A stretch of 64,000 nucleotides of DNA from Nymphalis io (taxonomy: Eukaryota > Arthropoda > Insecta > Lepidoptera > Nymphalidae). Below are positions 35,317 to 47,764 of the stretch, in pieces; positions within the stretch are counted from its first letter, which is position 1, and every line of letters begins with the position of its first letter. The translations under genes were made by a program, and so were the position numbers. Location of the stretch: assembly GCF_905147045.1 (NCBI RefSeq), contig NC_065898.1, positions 4,712,001-4,776,000 on the forward strand, written 5' to 3'. The notes under the pieces are model-generated. The model worked only from the letters and a program-made list of their open reading frames with translations, made no database searches and had not been told where the DNA came from.

Positions 35317-35734
35317 AAAAATATATTTAAAACCATAAATAAAAATATACTTTATTTAAATTATTATTTAAAAAGATAAATTATACGTAAAGGTACGTAC
35401 GACTTGTCTAGAATCTTCTACCTAGAAGAACCGGTAGGAAAATCACTTAAAAAGTAGCGGAAATATAGTTAAAGTCAATAAAAATATCATATTTATATAT
35501 GCCAATGACCATTATTTAATTCTAGCGTAATGTACGATATCAATATTCTAGTGATTGAGTATAGATAAAATAATGAATGCAAGATTTAATACTCTTAGAA
35601 TAAATACAACTGTATTATACAATATATACAACTGTATTAAACAATATATAACTTTAAAGGAAGATTACACGGGCAAGCATCTCTGAGTTTTCAAGTGTTT
35701 ATTTTGGGTTTATCATTCTTATATAATTTGCACG

Positions 35735-35855
35735 TGTCGGGTGCAATTCTGCCACATGTGTATTTACCAACTTGCTTTGGAGAAGAGCATTCGAATAAGC
35801 TCTGAAACATCACCTCGAACCGAAAGCTCTTAGTCCAGCTGTAGGACAAGTTGTA
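35735..35855 (+). repeat. degenerate SINE-A tail
   Basis: 'TTCTGCCACATGTGTATTTA', 'GAATAAGCTCTGAAAC' and 'TTAGTCCAGCTGTAGGACAA' match the second half of SINE-A. Confidence 0.65.
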
Positions 35856-35877
35856 TATAGATATAGAAAAAACAATT

Positions 35878-36155
35878 TTTTTTTATAGTATAGGAAAGCG
35901 GACGAGCATATGGGCCACCTGATGGTAAGTGGTCACCAAACGCCCTTAGACATTGGCATTGTAAGAAATGTCAACTATCGCTTATATAGCCAATGCGCCA
36001 TCAACCTTGGGAACTAAGATTTTATGTCCCTTGTGCCTGTAATTACACTGGCCGACTCAACCTTCAAACCGGAACACAACAATAACAAGTACTGCTGTTT
36101 TGCGGTAGAATATCTGATGAGTGGGTGGTACCTACCCAGACGAGATGACATTTAC
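35878..36155 (-). mobile_element. SINE-D copy
   Basis: Near full-length minus-strand copy: A-tail at the left (T-run), 3' motif 'GGGCCACCTGATGGTAAGTG', and 5' portion 'ATGAGTGGGTGGTACCTACC' in reverse. It is well preserved. Confidence 0.85.
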
Positions 36156-36741
36156 TATTTTTATATTCTTCTTATCTCTATTTCTTATTTCTTCATTCTT
36201 TGTGTAAATATACTTTCTGTTTTATAGTTATTATCTAAAAAAATCACTTCACGTCATTATAATTAAAATAATCTACTTATTCGTCTACATATGTCTCGTC
36301 AATATTTTAAGTAAATATAAAGAAATATAATTGAAATATTGTACGTATACCAATCCTTTTCCATTATTAGTAATTAGTTCTTTGAAATGCAGACCGCGAA
36401 TCGGCGAAACATTACAGTATTTAAAACAAAGTAAGGCGATCCGTAACGAATTGAGCCACTTTGACATTTAACTAAAAAAAACATGGTTTATTTTCGCGAA
36501 TAGTATAGCAGAGTAGATAGCTTGTTATGTGTCAATTCAATTCACGTAAACGCTTTTAAAACGTGTGTGTGACTCATAAATACAATGGGTTCGTTTACAT
36601 TAAATTTTAAATTATACAATTTATACAAAAATCCATATAAGGTTTTACTAAAATATACCTACAACTTGGTTTGAACTAACACAATAAATTCAATTGAATA
36701 TACGGGCATATTATCATTTGTATATTACTAGATTCCGCCTG

Positions 36742-37696
36742 CGGCTTCGTCGACGTGTGAATGGGTGGGATTTATGTTCTTTTCTGTACCCCTTACATGA
36801 TGCAAACTTGCATGAAGATCGGTTGATTAAGACGTTACAGCGTAACAAACAAACTTTCGCATTAATAATATTAGTTAAGATTATTTAAAGGTTTTTAGAA
36901 GTAAGAAAAAAAAGTTCAAGACTATAGTTATAAGACTATAGGTCCTAATATAAGTTCATTACATCCAACATTTCCTTTTATACAAATATTGCTCGTTTCT
37001 GTCCCACAGCAGGGTTATGTTTCCTACAATGAATTCGAAATAATTCTGCCCAACAAAACGTTCCATGATTTGTTCGATTGAGTCAGAATTTGTTGTGGCA
37101 CCGTCACGTTTCCTTACGATATTTTAATAGAGATCAATAGGAATGCTTTTTGTATTGATGAGAAAACCCAGAAAAAGTTTAAGTTAACCAAAAAAGTTTA
37201 CACCAGCGTGAGTTTCGGCTTCGTCGACGTGTGAATGGGTGGGATTTATGTTATTTTCTGTACCCCTTACATGATGCAAACTTGCATGAAGATCGGTTGA
37301 TTAGTTAAGACGTTACAGCGTAACAAACAAACTTTCGCATTAATAATATTAGTTAAGATTATTTAAAGGTTTTTAGAAGTAAGAAAAAAAAGTTCAAGAC
37401 TATAGTTATAAGACTATAGGTCCTAATATAAGTTCATTACATCCAACATTTCCTTTTATACAAATATTGTTCGTTTCTGTCCCACAGCAGGGTTATGTTT
37501 CCTACGATGAATATGAATTCGAAATAATTCTGCCCAAAAAAACGTTCCATGATTTGTTCGATTGAGTCAGAATTTGTTGTGGCACCGTCAGGTTTCCTTA
37601 CGATATTTTAATAGAGATCAATAGGAATGCTTTTTGTATTGATGAGAAAACCCAGAAAAAGTTTAAGTTAACCAAAAAAGTTTACACCAGCGTGAG
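36742..37696. repeat. tandem duplication, unit about 480 bp
   Basis: Two direct copies, 36742-37212 and 37216-37696, nearly identical over the whole unit. They differ by a 4-bp insertion ('TTAG') and a 6-bp insertion in the second copy plus a few substitutions. The offset grows from 474 to 484 bp, exactly as those two insertions predict. Each unit contains a strongly decayed SINE-A piece in reverse ('TCTGTCCCACAGCAGGG', 'GTTTCCTTACGATATTTTAA'). Confidence 0.92.
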
Positions 37697-37859
37697 CTTG
37701 TATAGTAATTACCTTAAAAAAATTATATATATATATTTACTATACTCGCCGTAACAGATTTATGTATAGTATTTTTTTTACCAAAAATCCAATTGCGGTA
37801 ATTTTCAGTGAGTTTGTTAAATATATATTAAATTATGTTAAAAATTAAATTTCGATAGT

Positions 37860-38172
37860 ATGTCCTCCAGACCGATTTTGGCCACGGCGGCTAATCTCAA
37901 GAGTGATTAGCCAACTACGCAGGAGATATTATAGTGCACAAGTGTGTGCACAAAAACAGGTGCACTCCGATGGGACGGCAATCTGACACGACTGGAATAA
38001 GTTCAGGCGCAGGACCAACGGCTTTACGTACTTTCCGAGGCACGAAAGTGTATACACTTGCAACTTCCAGACTCCGGGCTGCTACTGAGAATTTTGTGAC
38101 AGAAAACCCCAAAAATTTTTTATTGGACTTGGGAATTGAATCCAGGACTTCCAAGTCTGCGGCCTTATATCA
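37860..38172 (-). mobile_element. SINE-C copy
   Basis: Starts 'TCCTCCAGACCGATTTTGGC' (tail in reverse), includes 'CGATGGGACGGCAATCTGAC' and 'CTTCCAGACTCCGGGCTGCT', and ends in a truncated head region with 'TTGGGAATTGAATCCAGGAC'. The A-box end is eroded. Confidence 0.85.
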
Positions 38173-38995
38173 AGACCAAAAGATTTTTATATAATTGAAG
38201 AAAGCGTTTTATTTGAATATTTATGTTTTGTTTATAGTAGACGTGTGTAGGTATGTAAATAAAGTTGATTGATTGTTATCACGCGTGTTGCAATATATTT
38301 TAATTAGTTCATTTCCTTATTAGTTCTATGTTATTTTAATGTCTTTATAACTTCTTCATGAACAGAATTAATTAAATTGATATCATTGACACAAAAAAGA
38401 CGATATATTTGGTTTATTTTTTATATAATATTATAATAAAATATATAAGATATTTGTTTTCCTACAAGCGCTCAACATCTGTTTAAGCTGACATTAAGCA
38501 AGTATTATAATTTACGATGTTCATATTTTTTTGTAACACATATATTTTTGTCTATGCTTTTGTCACATTAAACAATGAATCGATCGTTAAAATTTAAGCC
38601 TTATTATGATAACCTCTAAATAAATGTCCAACCGAAACCCAAAATTCATTCACTATGACCACTGTGTCAAACATTCTAACAAATGATGGAAGTAGATTTT
38701 TAAACTAAAACGTGCTCAAACCTACAAAAACATAGCACCCGAAATATAATTTGATGTTTAAAAAAGGCCTTTATTTACACTGTAAATATATAGTTCAAGG
38801 TTTGCAAATACCTCCGCTTAGATGCAAACTGGTGATAAATATATACTATGAATGTAATTGACCGTATCTGTACGTAGAGTTTTTTTATAAGATTTATGGT
38901 TAAGAAATATTATTACATAAATTGATTTATTGAAAATATTATTCGTCTGTGCTATCTATGTCGTTCATGTCAATACTACTGTTGCAATGTTTGTT
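38173..38995. other. AT-rich region without features
   Basis: I see no gene, RNA or recognisable repeat here. Confidence 0.5.
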
Positions 38996-38996
38996 T

Positions 38997-39240
38997 TTTG
39001 TTATAAAATAGGCGGACGGGCAAATGGGCCATCTGATGGTAAGTGGTCACCATCGCCCAAATACATTGGCGCTGTAATCAATATTAATCATTCCTTACAT
39101 CGTCAATGCGCCATCAATATTGGGAGCTGAGATGTTATTTTCCTCGTGCTGGTACCATTCACTTTCAACAGTAGTAAATATTGCTGCGTGGCGGTAGAAT
39201 AGATCCTTCCCAGACGAGCTTGCACAAAGCCTTTTACTAG
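38997..39240 (-). repeat. degenerate SINE-D
   Basis: 'GGCGGACGGGCAAATGGGCC', 'ATCTGATGGTAAGTGGTCAC' and 'CCCAGACGAGCTTGCACAAA' match the reverse of SINE-D, with internal deletions. Confidence 0.75.
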
Positions 39241-40194
39241 CAAGTATTTATGTCACTTAATGCACCAACGATAATAAATATCGTTACACAAATAGATTAT
39301 CTTTATCCAAAATATAGTTCTCAGATAATGACCAGCAAGTTTGTACATTTAAAAACAAAATGTGAAGAAAATTATGACCGTAGTTCGCCTCTGCCTTAAT
39401 AAACGCCTTGGCTTTGAGAAACAAGGTAAACACTCTATCATTAAACCTTAATAAGGATAAATTATATCATTTATATTAGTATCGTAATCTTGCACGTTTT
39501 AAAAGTTGCCTACGCAACGCTAGCCAAACAAACTCAACGCTAATTGGGCAAAAAGTAAGAATAACTCCTTTCTGACACACGTTTTTCACAATGAAATAAA
39601 AACACAAATAGAATTTGTATTAAAATAATTCTTAGATTATAATGTTTAGTTACCCAATAGGTAACATATGTATATACATATACGTAGCATATAGGTACAT
39701 TAAAATATAATATCGTATTGTTTTATTTTTTTTAATTTCATTAAAAACATTAATATATAAATGCATGTATTTAGCATTGTTTAATTTATATATTTCATTG
39801 ATATTTTAGTGAATGCAAAAGATTTTCCTATAATGATTTACCTACGAATAAAACGATTATTTTCGATGTATTCAAATACAGCGAATAAGTAAATTCGATC
39901 CCGCCACAAGTGTCATAGAATGTTATAATATTTAGGAATCATGGCAATTATCCCATTAAAAAAATGGAAGTAATACATTTACGGTTTTATAATGTATCTA
40001 AGAAGTCATAAATAACATTAAGCATTTTACATAATTTATTATTATGCATTTAAAGTTTACTTTTATATAATCAAGAATAGTTACGTTCGAAGGCAACTGT
40101 CAAGAAGCGAATAATCAATTGGACAGGTTGTAGTCATATAATGCAATGCCTGTTCAAAACTGCACATCCCGCTGAAGTATGATGGTGTACTACT

Positions 40195-40340
40195 CATCTA
40201 TTTTGGCCACGGCGGTCATTATCAAGATAGACTAGCCTGAGACTAACTGCGCAGGATATATAGTTCACAAGTGAGTGCTCAAACACAGATGTACTCTCTA
40301 TTCCCTCACTCTTATAATTCGACGGGCAATCCGGTTTATC
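40195..40340 (-). repeat. SINE-C tail fragment
   Basis: 'ATTTTGGCCACGGCGGTCAT', 'GCGCAGGATATATAGTTCAC' and 'TACTCTCTATTCCCTCACTC' match the tail half of SINE-C in reverse. The head half is missing. Confidence 0.75.
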
Positions 40341-40961
40341 TGTCTCAATATTCAAATGTTTGAAGAAAACAAAAATGTTTCACAAAGCGCTAAGCATCCC
40401 GCGCAAGCGGTTCTATTGATTAATATTTATCTGATTTGAAATGCATCCTAGTTGACATTTGAACACATCCTGGATGGGAACGCGCCACAATCAAGTTTCT
40501 GCCTCGGTTCGGATAAAGTGCAGATGTGGCTGGCAAGGCTGTATGTGTGTCAACATCGTTATCTTTAAAGCCTTGCTACACATGCGGTTATTATAACCAT
40601 GAATAATGAGTGTGTTACATATAGCGTGTACATACATCCAGATCATATTACAATAATGTGTAACCTTTAAAAATATTTGACACGAGTACGAACCAAACCT
40701 ATGACAGTAAGCGCAGAAACCAGGTGCAGTGATTATTGCGTCAAACGTTTGTTAAGAATATTATCGTAACTAAGGTTGATTCACTGACATTAATTGCATA
40801 ATATCAAGGCTTATATATACGTCGTATAGTTAAATTATAGCTATATACTTATGCACATGTTCCGATATATTGTTCTAAGAATAATATGTTTATGTAAAAA
40901 ACTTGCTAAAAATATATCAAAATATATATTTACTAAATATATAAAAAAATATATATTTACT

Positions 40962-41248
40962 GGTGGTAGGGCTTTGTGCAAGCTCGTCTGGGTAGGTACC
41001 ACCCACTCATCAGATATTCTACCGCAAAACAGCAATACTTGATATTGTTGTGTTCCGGTTTGAAGGGTGAGTGAGCCAGTGTAATTACAGGCACAAGAGA
41101 CATAAAATCTTAGTTCCCAAGGTTGGTGGCGCATTGGCTATTAGCGATGATTGACATTTCTTACAATGCCAATGTCTAAGGGCGTTTGGTGACCACTTAC
41201 CATCAGGTGGCCCATATGCTCGTCCACCTTCCTATTCTATAAAAAAAA
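40962..41248 (+). mobile_element. SINE-D copy, full length
   Basis: Begins 'TGGTGGTAGGGCTTTGTGCA', carries every family landmark including 'CACTTACCATCAGGTGGCCC', and ends in a long A-run. It is one of the two best copies in the window, with 45.49 kb. Confidence 0.9.
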
Positions 41249-41486
41249 AAAAAAATAAAAAAAATTCAATATACGATCAACATTTTTAAATATAAAATGA
41301 CCACACAAATCAATTATATCCAAAACGGAATAAATAATGTTGAACGCTAGGAGTGGTGTTGCCAGTATAGGCGAATGAAAAAGTAATTTTCTTGCAAGAA
41401 TAGATTTAAATATGAAGATTTCGTAATTTTATAATTGTACTGGCTACTGATATGATTCATTATTATGTACTCAAAGAGCGTACAAA

Positions 41487-41606
41487 ATGCGTGGTCGTCG
41501 ATGTTGTCCGAACAGACGTTTCCTTCGGTCCTACGCCCATCGTAATTCTAAGCGGCGCGTTAGAGCTATGGCGAACCGGTATAAATTATATTTTACTCTT
41601 GTTTAA
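41487..41606 (+). CDS. tiny Arg/Cys-rich, protamine-like ORF (tentative)
   Basis: The frame 'MRGRRCCPNRRFLRSYAHR' continues 'NSKRRVRAMANRYKLYFTLV' and stops: 39 codons, 11 Arg, two adjacent Cys, and almost no acidic residues. CG-containing Arg codons are used repeatedly in an otherwise AT-rich neighbourhood, so the block stands out by composition. A possible donor, 'CGGTATAA', lies at 41576-41583 after 'MANR'. An acceptor 'TTTTAAATCAG' at about 43318 would keep the frame open ('RNMRTIAYTSRHITNIIRL'), but this second exon is speculative. The composition resembles sperm protamines, which are small Arg/Cys-rich proteins; the family cannot be proven. It could equally be a scrap of a basic-protein gene or a chance frame. 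Confidence 0.35.
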   Translation: MRGRRCCPNRRFLRSYAHRNSKRRVRAMANRYKLYFTLV

Positions 41607-41619
41607 CCTACACCCACAC

Positions 41620-42065
41620 CTTTCATTCTAGTTGCAAGGTCTGAATAACAGATCATACTATCAATCAACCAGATTACCAGTGTAAATACACAACAAAAAC
41701 AGAATTGCAATAACACAATTGTTGTAAGCTCATTAATACATTAGTCTCTGCCTCAAACTAAAAAAAAATCCTTCAATTTTTTCTATGACATAGTTTTATC
41801 TCATTCCATTTTTAAATGTCGTAGTTATTTTATTAGCTATTAATGCATTGACCCGTCTATCTGTTTATTTTACATAAATCTATAAATGATTTTCCTTAAG
41901 CGTTAAAATGGTTAATATAGATCATGTTAGCATTTAAAAGGTGAATAATAAGTGGTCGCTAATGATTTATTGATTTTATATATCATAGGCTTTATTACAT
42001 TGGAAGTAGAATAACGGTATTATTTTAGACCAGTATAGTTATGTATATATTTAAATATATTAGTA
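41620..42065. other. AT-rich region without features
   Basis: No gene or known repeat seen. Confidence 0.45.
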
Positions 42066-42067
42066 AT

Positions 42068-42738
42068 TGATATCGGCCATGGATGCCATTCTCATAGGTG
42101 ATTGAGCTAATGCGCACGCGATATATAGTGCAAATGCGTGGGGTTTAAATATATCTATTGCCTTACTCCGTTATCTAATAGAAGGGCAATAACGTTGTGG
42201 TAGGGCTTCAAGTTAGTCCGTCTGGGTAGCTACCAATCATCACCTATTCTACCACCAAGAAGTACTTAATAATGTCGTGTTCCGGTTTGCAGGGTGAGTT
42301 AGCGAGTGTAACTAGATGCATAAGGGACATAATATCTTAGTTCCTAAGGTTGGTCGCGCATTGGCGATGGAAGGAATAGTTAATATTTCTTACAGCGCTA
42401 ATGTTTATGGACGGTGGGGACCACTATTTGGCCGTTAGATTAAGAATATAGATAGAAAACCATATGACTGACAACATATCAGGAGCTGACGTTACCTCCA
42501 TGGCACTGTGAAAACGTAAATATGTAAAAGAAAAAAATGTATAAATAAAAAAATATAAAAAAATACAATAACAACGTAAAAGAGGTAATGCAAACACTAC
42601 TAATTACTAGACTTACTATACTTCAGTGAGCTACTGGAAATTCCTTGACAGAAAAAAAACAATTGTTTTCCTTTTGTGTAACCAAGAAACTAGCAACTTG
42701 GGACCTGAAGGTTGTCCCTAGACTAAGTAGGTTAATAA
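42068..42738 (-). repeat. degenerate SINE-C split by a SINE-D copy
   Basis: SINE-C tail piece at 42068-42180 ('ATATCGGCCATGGATGCC', 'TTGAGCTAATGCGCACGCGA') and the matching head-side piece at about 42605-42738 ('GAGCTACTGGAAATTCCTTG', 'CAACTTGGGACCTGAAGG'). They are in reverse orientation and in family order, interrupted by the SINE-D copy between them. Confidence 0.6.
42190..42440 (+). repeat. degenerate SINE-D inside SINE-C
   Basis: 'GTGGTAGGGCTTCAAGTTAG', 'GTGTTCCGGTTTGCAGGGTG' and 'AAGGTTGGTCGCGCATTGGC' are recognisable. The 3' end is eroded ('GGTGGGGACCACTATTTGG'). Confidence 0.75.
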
Positions 42739-43262
42739 CTGGAAATAACTAGGTCAACGCCATGTTTTTCTTGGTGTATTAAAGTTCGTATACAATTGAA
42801 CGACACTATAAACTTTTATTTTGACACTGTTATTCATCTACTCTTTAATAAGCTGATTCGAATTTATTAAATCTGTGTGCATTATGTAAATAACTCGATT
42901 GTAATCGAATAATAAGATAAGTTTTATATGGGTATACATTTAAATTAAGTACTTATGAATATTTTTGAAATTTTACAGGATTAATATTAAAAAATAGGTA
43001 GGTAATGCAGTGGTGGTAGGCGTAACTAACACCCGTCGCGGGCCCCGAATTTGCCACCCCCTTATTTTTGCAATTAATATAATAAATTTGGGGCATTATA
43101 AAATAAGTAATCTTATTAGTTAGCACTAACCAGATAAGTGAAAATGACATTTGTTGACATATGAACAATATATTATATTTGTAAATAAAAAAAAAAGTTA
43201 CATATAATATAATATTGCATAGTATTGGTAAAGTAAAGTGCCGCCCGGTACGGACCGCAAAT

Positions 43263-43274
43263 GCCCCCCCCCCA
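43263..43274. repeat. poly(C) tract
   Basis: A run of ten C inside a GC-rich island ('GTGCCGCCCGGTACGGACCG' just upstream). It is an unusual composition for this AT-rich DNA, probably an old repeat fragment. Confidence 0.8.
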
Positions 43275-43904
43275 TGCTATGCCACTCAGGTAATCCACCT
43301 GTATTTTTTTTAAATCAGGAACATGCGTACAATAGCATACACAAGCAGACACATCACCAACATCATTCGCCTGACCTTATTTGGTAAGCACGGTTGGTTT
43401 ATATTTATAAAACTGCAAAAAAAAAAAAAAGATTTTGCCGGTTTTTACGGCCAGTAAATTAACATTAAACTTCTCAGGCATACTTTTCATTCTGGGTTCT
43501 CAATACGGGTTGTTATGGTTCATGACGATATTATTGAGTTAATCGAGAAACAAAACGGATATCTTGCTTAGCTCTTACGCCATGGCTTAAGATATGGTTC
43601 ATTCTTGTCTACCACAAATTCACAGCAAGAGACATTTCTCTAACGAACACAATCATACTCCAGTTAATCTCAAAACTGTAATTTGTCATAATTTGCACAT
43701 ACTTCCAAAAAATCGGAGCAAACCATACCAATATATAAATAACATTACTGTAATTTTAAAATTGGTAATAATAATATAAACAAGCGTTTTTTTGGTGACA
43801 TTACCGAATATTATTTAGCAACACCGTCAATGCGCTTTCTAAACGCTCGATTATTAGCACCTACGCTACACCAATACTATGTAACTATTGTTATAGCATA
43901 CTAT

Positions 43905-44060
43905 ACTATAATATTATAAATACGAAAGCACATCTGCGTGTCTGTTATGCTTTTACAGCTAAACAACTAAACCGATTTTGATGAAATTTAATGTGAAGCA
44001 AGCTTGAACTCCAATACTTTTGGGACAATGTCCAAAATGTCAATGTCCTTCCGGACATAA
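43905..44060 (+). repeat. dispersed repeat, as at 9.57 kb
   Basis: 'GCTAAACAACTAAACCGATT' and 'GATGAAATTTAATGTGAAGC' match the two other copies. Class unknown. Confidence 0.5.
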
Positions 44061-45488
44061 ATTTTAGAGTAAGGTAGGCGAAAAATAGTATAGGTACTAA
44101 AATTAAGAGCCGAATGGGCCCAGAGGATAGACTATGTGAATTTTAATGTAACCGAATATCGTGTATCAAGGTTTCCTTTGCTTAATTTATTCTTATAATC
44201 AATCTTCATAGATAAAGAAAAAAAGGAGGGAACCGCCACCAATTTGGAAATTTACATTGACAAATCCCATACCTAGCTATGGGATATTGATAGCGTTACT
44301 CTTAAACTCAAGTTAGCCTGTATGAGGTTGCTATTTTGAACATAACAAGTAAAGTGATTGAGTGTTATTAAGTCTATAGACTATAATATTATATTTTTTT
44401 GTTTAGATCGTCAAAATTAATTTTGTTTTAATGATGTAAATTGAATACATTTTTTGTTTAACTTACTTTATTATTTAGGTAGACGGATGGGCAGATAGGC
44501 CACCTGATGTTAAGTGGTTAACGCGCCTCATAAATTCAACTTTCTTTCCTTGTCTGACTTTGATTTTATTAGAACGATAATGATATACTGTGATGATAGT
44601 TGTAGATAGCAATACTAGATATTTTCTTGATTTGCTATTTAAAATAATAACGTATCCACACGAGTTTCCTAACGTTTTGATTTCGACTTTGTATCACCAT
44701 GATTCTTGCCCATGAAGTGGGTACAACTACGTTTGGGCTCGGGTGATATTGAAAGGTGACTTCGAATCATTACTTTCGATTTTGCCTACTGGGCTTCGAT
44801 CTGTGACTTTTATCATAACTTAAATACCACCAGTTACACGTACACTATTAAAATAGCACATTCGTTCATTCGTTTCATTCGATTATGGTCATTACGATCT
44901 TATGATAAGGTCGTTAATTGTTTGTTAATGTTATAGGTAAACCAAATGCAACCAATTTTCCAGACAGTATAACATTTGTTGGGCACGAGACTTCATTTGA
45001 AATGTCTTATATGTTTTACGTAGTAACGAGCTCACGTTAATTCTATTTAACACAGGTGTTTGTTTAAGCCCAGCATAAACAATTCTCATTTACTTTAACG
45101 ATTCTGCAAATTACTCATTGACCGATATAAGGCAGTAGACCTTCTGTTATAGACGGTAATTTGTTTTTAACTAGCGCAGTAATTACGTATGTTTTAACAG
45201 TTATTTGTGTCTTAGTTGCTATAGATTATTAATTTGCAATCTTTTGTCAGATTCAAAGATTATTATTGAATTGTAATGCTTGATGAGATTAATTTAAATT
45301 TAATTGAGCGACAATAACATGGAACAATGGAATGTAGTTTTGTTTATTCGGAAAACCTATACTAATAAAGCTGAAGAGTTTGTTAGAGCGTGCTTTTTTC
45401 AAGACCTGCCGGTCCGATTTGAAAACTGTTTTTACGTTAGATCGTCTATTTATTGATATATTTTAAAAACTGTATAATATACTAGTTT
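44060..45488. other. gene-poor region
   Basis: Only a short SINE-D scrap in reverse at about 44.48-44.52 kb ('GGCCACCTGATGTTAAGTGG'). Nothing else supported. Confidence 0.5.
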
Positions 45489-45489
45489 T

Positions 45490-45785
45490 CCTCGTGGTAG
45501 GGTTTTGTGCAAGCTCGTCTGGGTAGGTACCACCCACTCATCAGATATTCTACCGCAAAACAGCAATACTTGATATTGTTGTGTTCCGGTTTGAAGGGTG
45601 AGTGAGCCAGTGTAATTACAGGCACAAGGGACATAAAATCTTAGTTCCCAAGGTTGGTGGCGCATTGGATATGTAAGCGATGGTTGACATTTCATACAAT
45701 GCCAATGTCTAAGAGCGTTGGTGACCACTTACCATCAGGTGGCCCATATGCTCGTCCGCCTTCCTATTCTATAAAAAAAAAAAAA
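45490..45785 (+). mobile_element. SINE-D copy, full length
   Basis: Nearly identical to the copy at 40.96 kb from 'GTGGTAGGGTTTTGTGCAAG' to the A-run after 'GTCCGCCTTCCTATTCTAT', which suggests recent activity of the family. Confidence 0.9.
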
Positions 45786-46767
45786 TATTTATATAATTAT
45801 CTGTTCTGTATTGCTAACCTAGCATTTAAAAAAGTGATCATTAATAAAAAGTAAAATAAAACATAATACTACTACAACAAAAATACATACACTCATACAC
45901 AAAAACCCACACATCACTATGCTTATTACTTTAGTTACTAGCTTTTACAATTTGTGTATTCCTATTTTGGCTTTATTTATGAGTAAAATAATATTTGATG
46001 TTATATACAATTCTAAAATGTTATTGGTAATTGCAAGCTGTTTGATGACCTATGATAATAAATAAATAAATTTCACGCTATGACCCACAGGGGCGAAGTA
46101 ATAATATTTGTACATATAAGGCTGAAGAGTTAAATGCATTAATTTTATAAACTGATAATGATTTAATTTTTATTTTATTGAATAAGAGAGATCGTTGGCT
46201 GCAAAAGGTTACAGGCTAGATAATTTTTCACCACCACTATAAACGTGAAACAATTTGCCTAAGGAGAGTTCTTTTATTTGTTCGATAGCGTTGACGTTAA
46301 CTGCGTTTTGTATGGAACTTTAATTATTGTCCCTAGAAGGCGCTGTTTTATTCCAATAATATTAATTATTCAATATTTTCATATTAAGTCGAGCATCATA
46401 TCGCGACTTGCATAGAAAGTGTATAAGATTTGGTCGAAAGGACGTCCTGGCGTCGATTAGATAGATTTTCCTTTGTTTCTTATATACATATATAACATTC
46501 GGAAATGCTTAGTCTAGGTGGGATTTTGAAATGTTATTAAAAATATTTAAAGTGACAAAATCTGTGTAATGCTTACAGGTATTTGGTAGAATGTTCCATT
46601 GTTGACTGTTGGGTAGGAGGTTAGAGGCACGACGGGTACGGAACCATTGCGTAATAAAATAGGGCCCTGTAGAGGCGTTACTGCCGGCTGACCAGAATCT
46701 GAAAATGATGGATATTCAATAAATAATGGTTATTGTAAAAACATTTTTACGATTGGACACAATAACT

Positions 46768-46978
46768 TGCTCGTAGGGCTTTGAGCATGCCCGTCTGGGT
46801 ACCACCAATCACATATATAACCGCCAATGGACATAACATGTTCGTTCCCAAAGTTGGTGGTGTATTCGCGATGTAAGGAATGGTTAATACTTCTGACATC
46901 ACCAATATCTATAGGCGGTGGTGACCACTTAACATCAGGTGGCCCATTTGCTCTTCCACCTACCATAAAAACAAAAAA
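46768..46978 (+). repeat. degenerate SINE-D
   Basis: 'GTAGGGCTTTGAGCATGCCC', 'TTCCCAAAGTTGGTGGTGTA' and 'CACTTAACATCAGGTGGCCC' are readable. The central third is deleted. Confidence 0.75.
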
Positions 46979-46979
46979 A

Positions 46980-47760
46980 GAGATCAGATTCAGTCGAATA
47001 GATAATAAAATAGATTATTTAATTAATTAATCTTAATTACTTCGTTAATTAAATTTACTGCAATTACTATTTATTTAAATTCTCCATAATTATTAGCAGA
47101 AAATAAAATCTTAAAAATAAATGCATATAACATTCAAACTGAATAATATTCAAGGCGATGTAGGTTGTTTAATACTGATTTTACGATGATGAAACACTAG
47201 AAATCTATAAAGCTAGACAGATTAAGTAGATCACAGACATCTAGACGATAAGTAAAAGCTATTTCTAAATTGTGTGACATCTTAGTCATTGGTTGGAAGA
47301 CGTTTCGTAACATGGGTGCGTCAGATTGTGGTCAGAGGTTACGAAAGTTCCAGATCTTGTTTAGGATACATAGTCGCCAGCTTAGTTCCTTACATCAGAG
47401 CTGCGCTTAAAAATCTTTATAGTGGACGATGGTTAGAAACCAAAAAAATTGCAAAAGCTTTGCCAACTAGGTTGACACCAGGCAAGCGGCGGTTGTCAAT
47501 GTCTGCATTATTTTTGCGGTAATATTTATAACGAAAAGTATATAAGTATGCCACATAAACACATACACTCAATCACACAAACACAAACCAACACGCACAC
47601 ACACACAAAAGCATACATACATCTGCCGATTTCAAATAAATGGTAAGTGTACGATGTATTATGCATTATATAGTATTGAAAGGCCTCCTAACTCGTGTAG
47701 TATGTTCTTTTCTTTAACGCTTTTATTTAACTTGCAGTCTTTGTTAGCTTAAGCGAAATC
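46980..47760. other. AT-rich region; one basic frame of no known family
   Basis: Holds a 77-codon plus-strand frame (47289-47522) rich in Arg and Lys but without recognisable motifs, and an imperfect (CA)n run near 47.57-47.62 kb. I do not call a gene. Confidence 0.4.
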
Positions 47761-47764
47761 TACA

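Noticed and set aside
36742..37696. CRISPR or satellite array
   Set aside because: Only two units of 480 bp with no spacer structure in a eukaryotic genome. A simple tandem duplication explains it.
43319..43379. Second exon of the Arg-rich ORF
   Set aside because: Acceptor, open frame and donor are all present, but the peptide is not Arg-rich like the first exon and similar combinations occur by chance in AT-rich DNA. Kept only as a remark.
47289..47522. Basic 77-codon ORF as a gene
   Set aside because: No motif, no flanking exon, and composition compatible with a chance frame or an old LINE piece.
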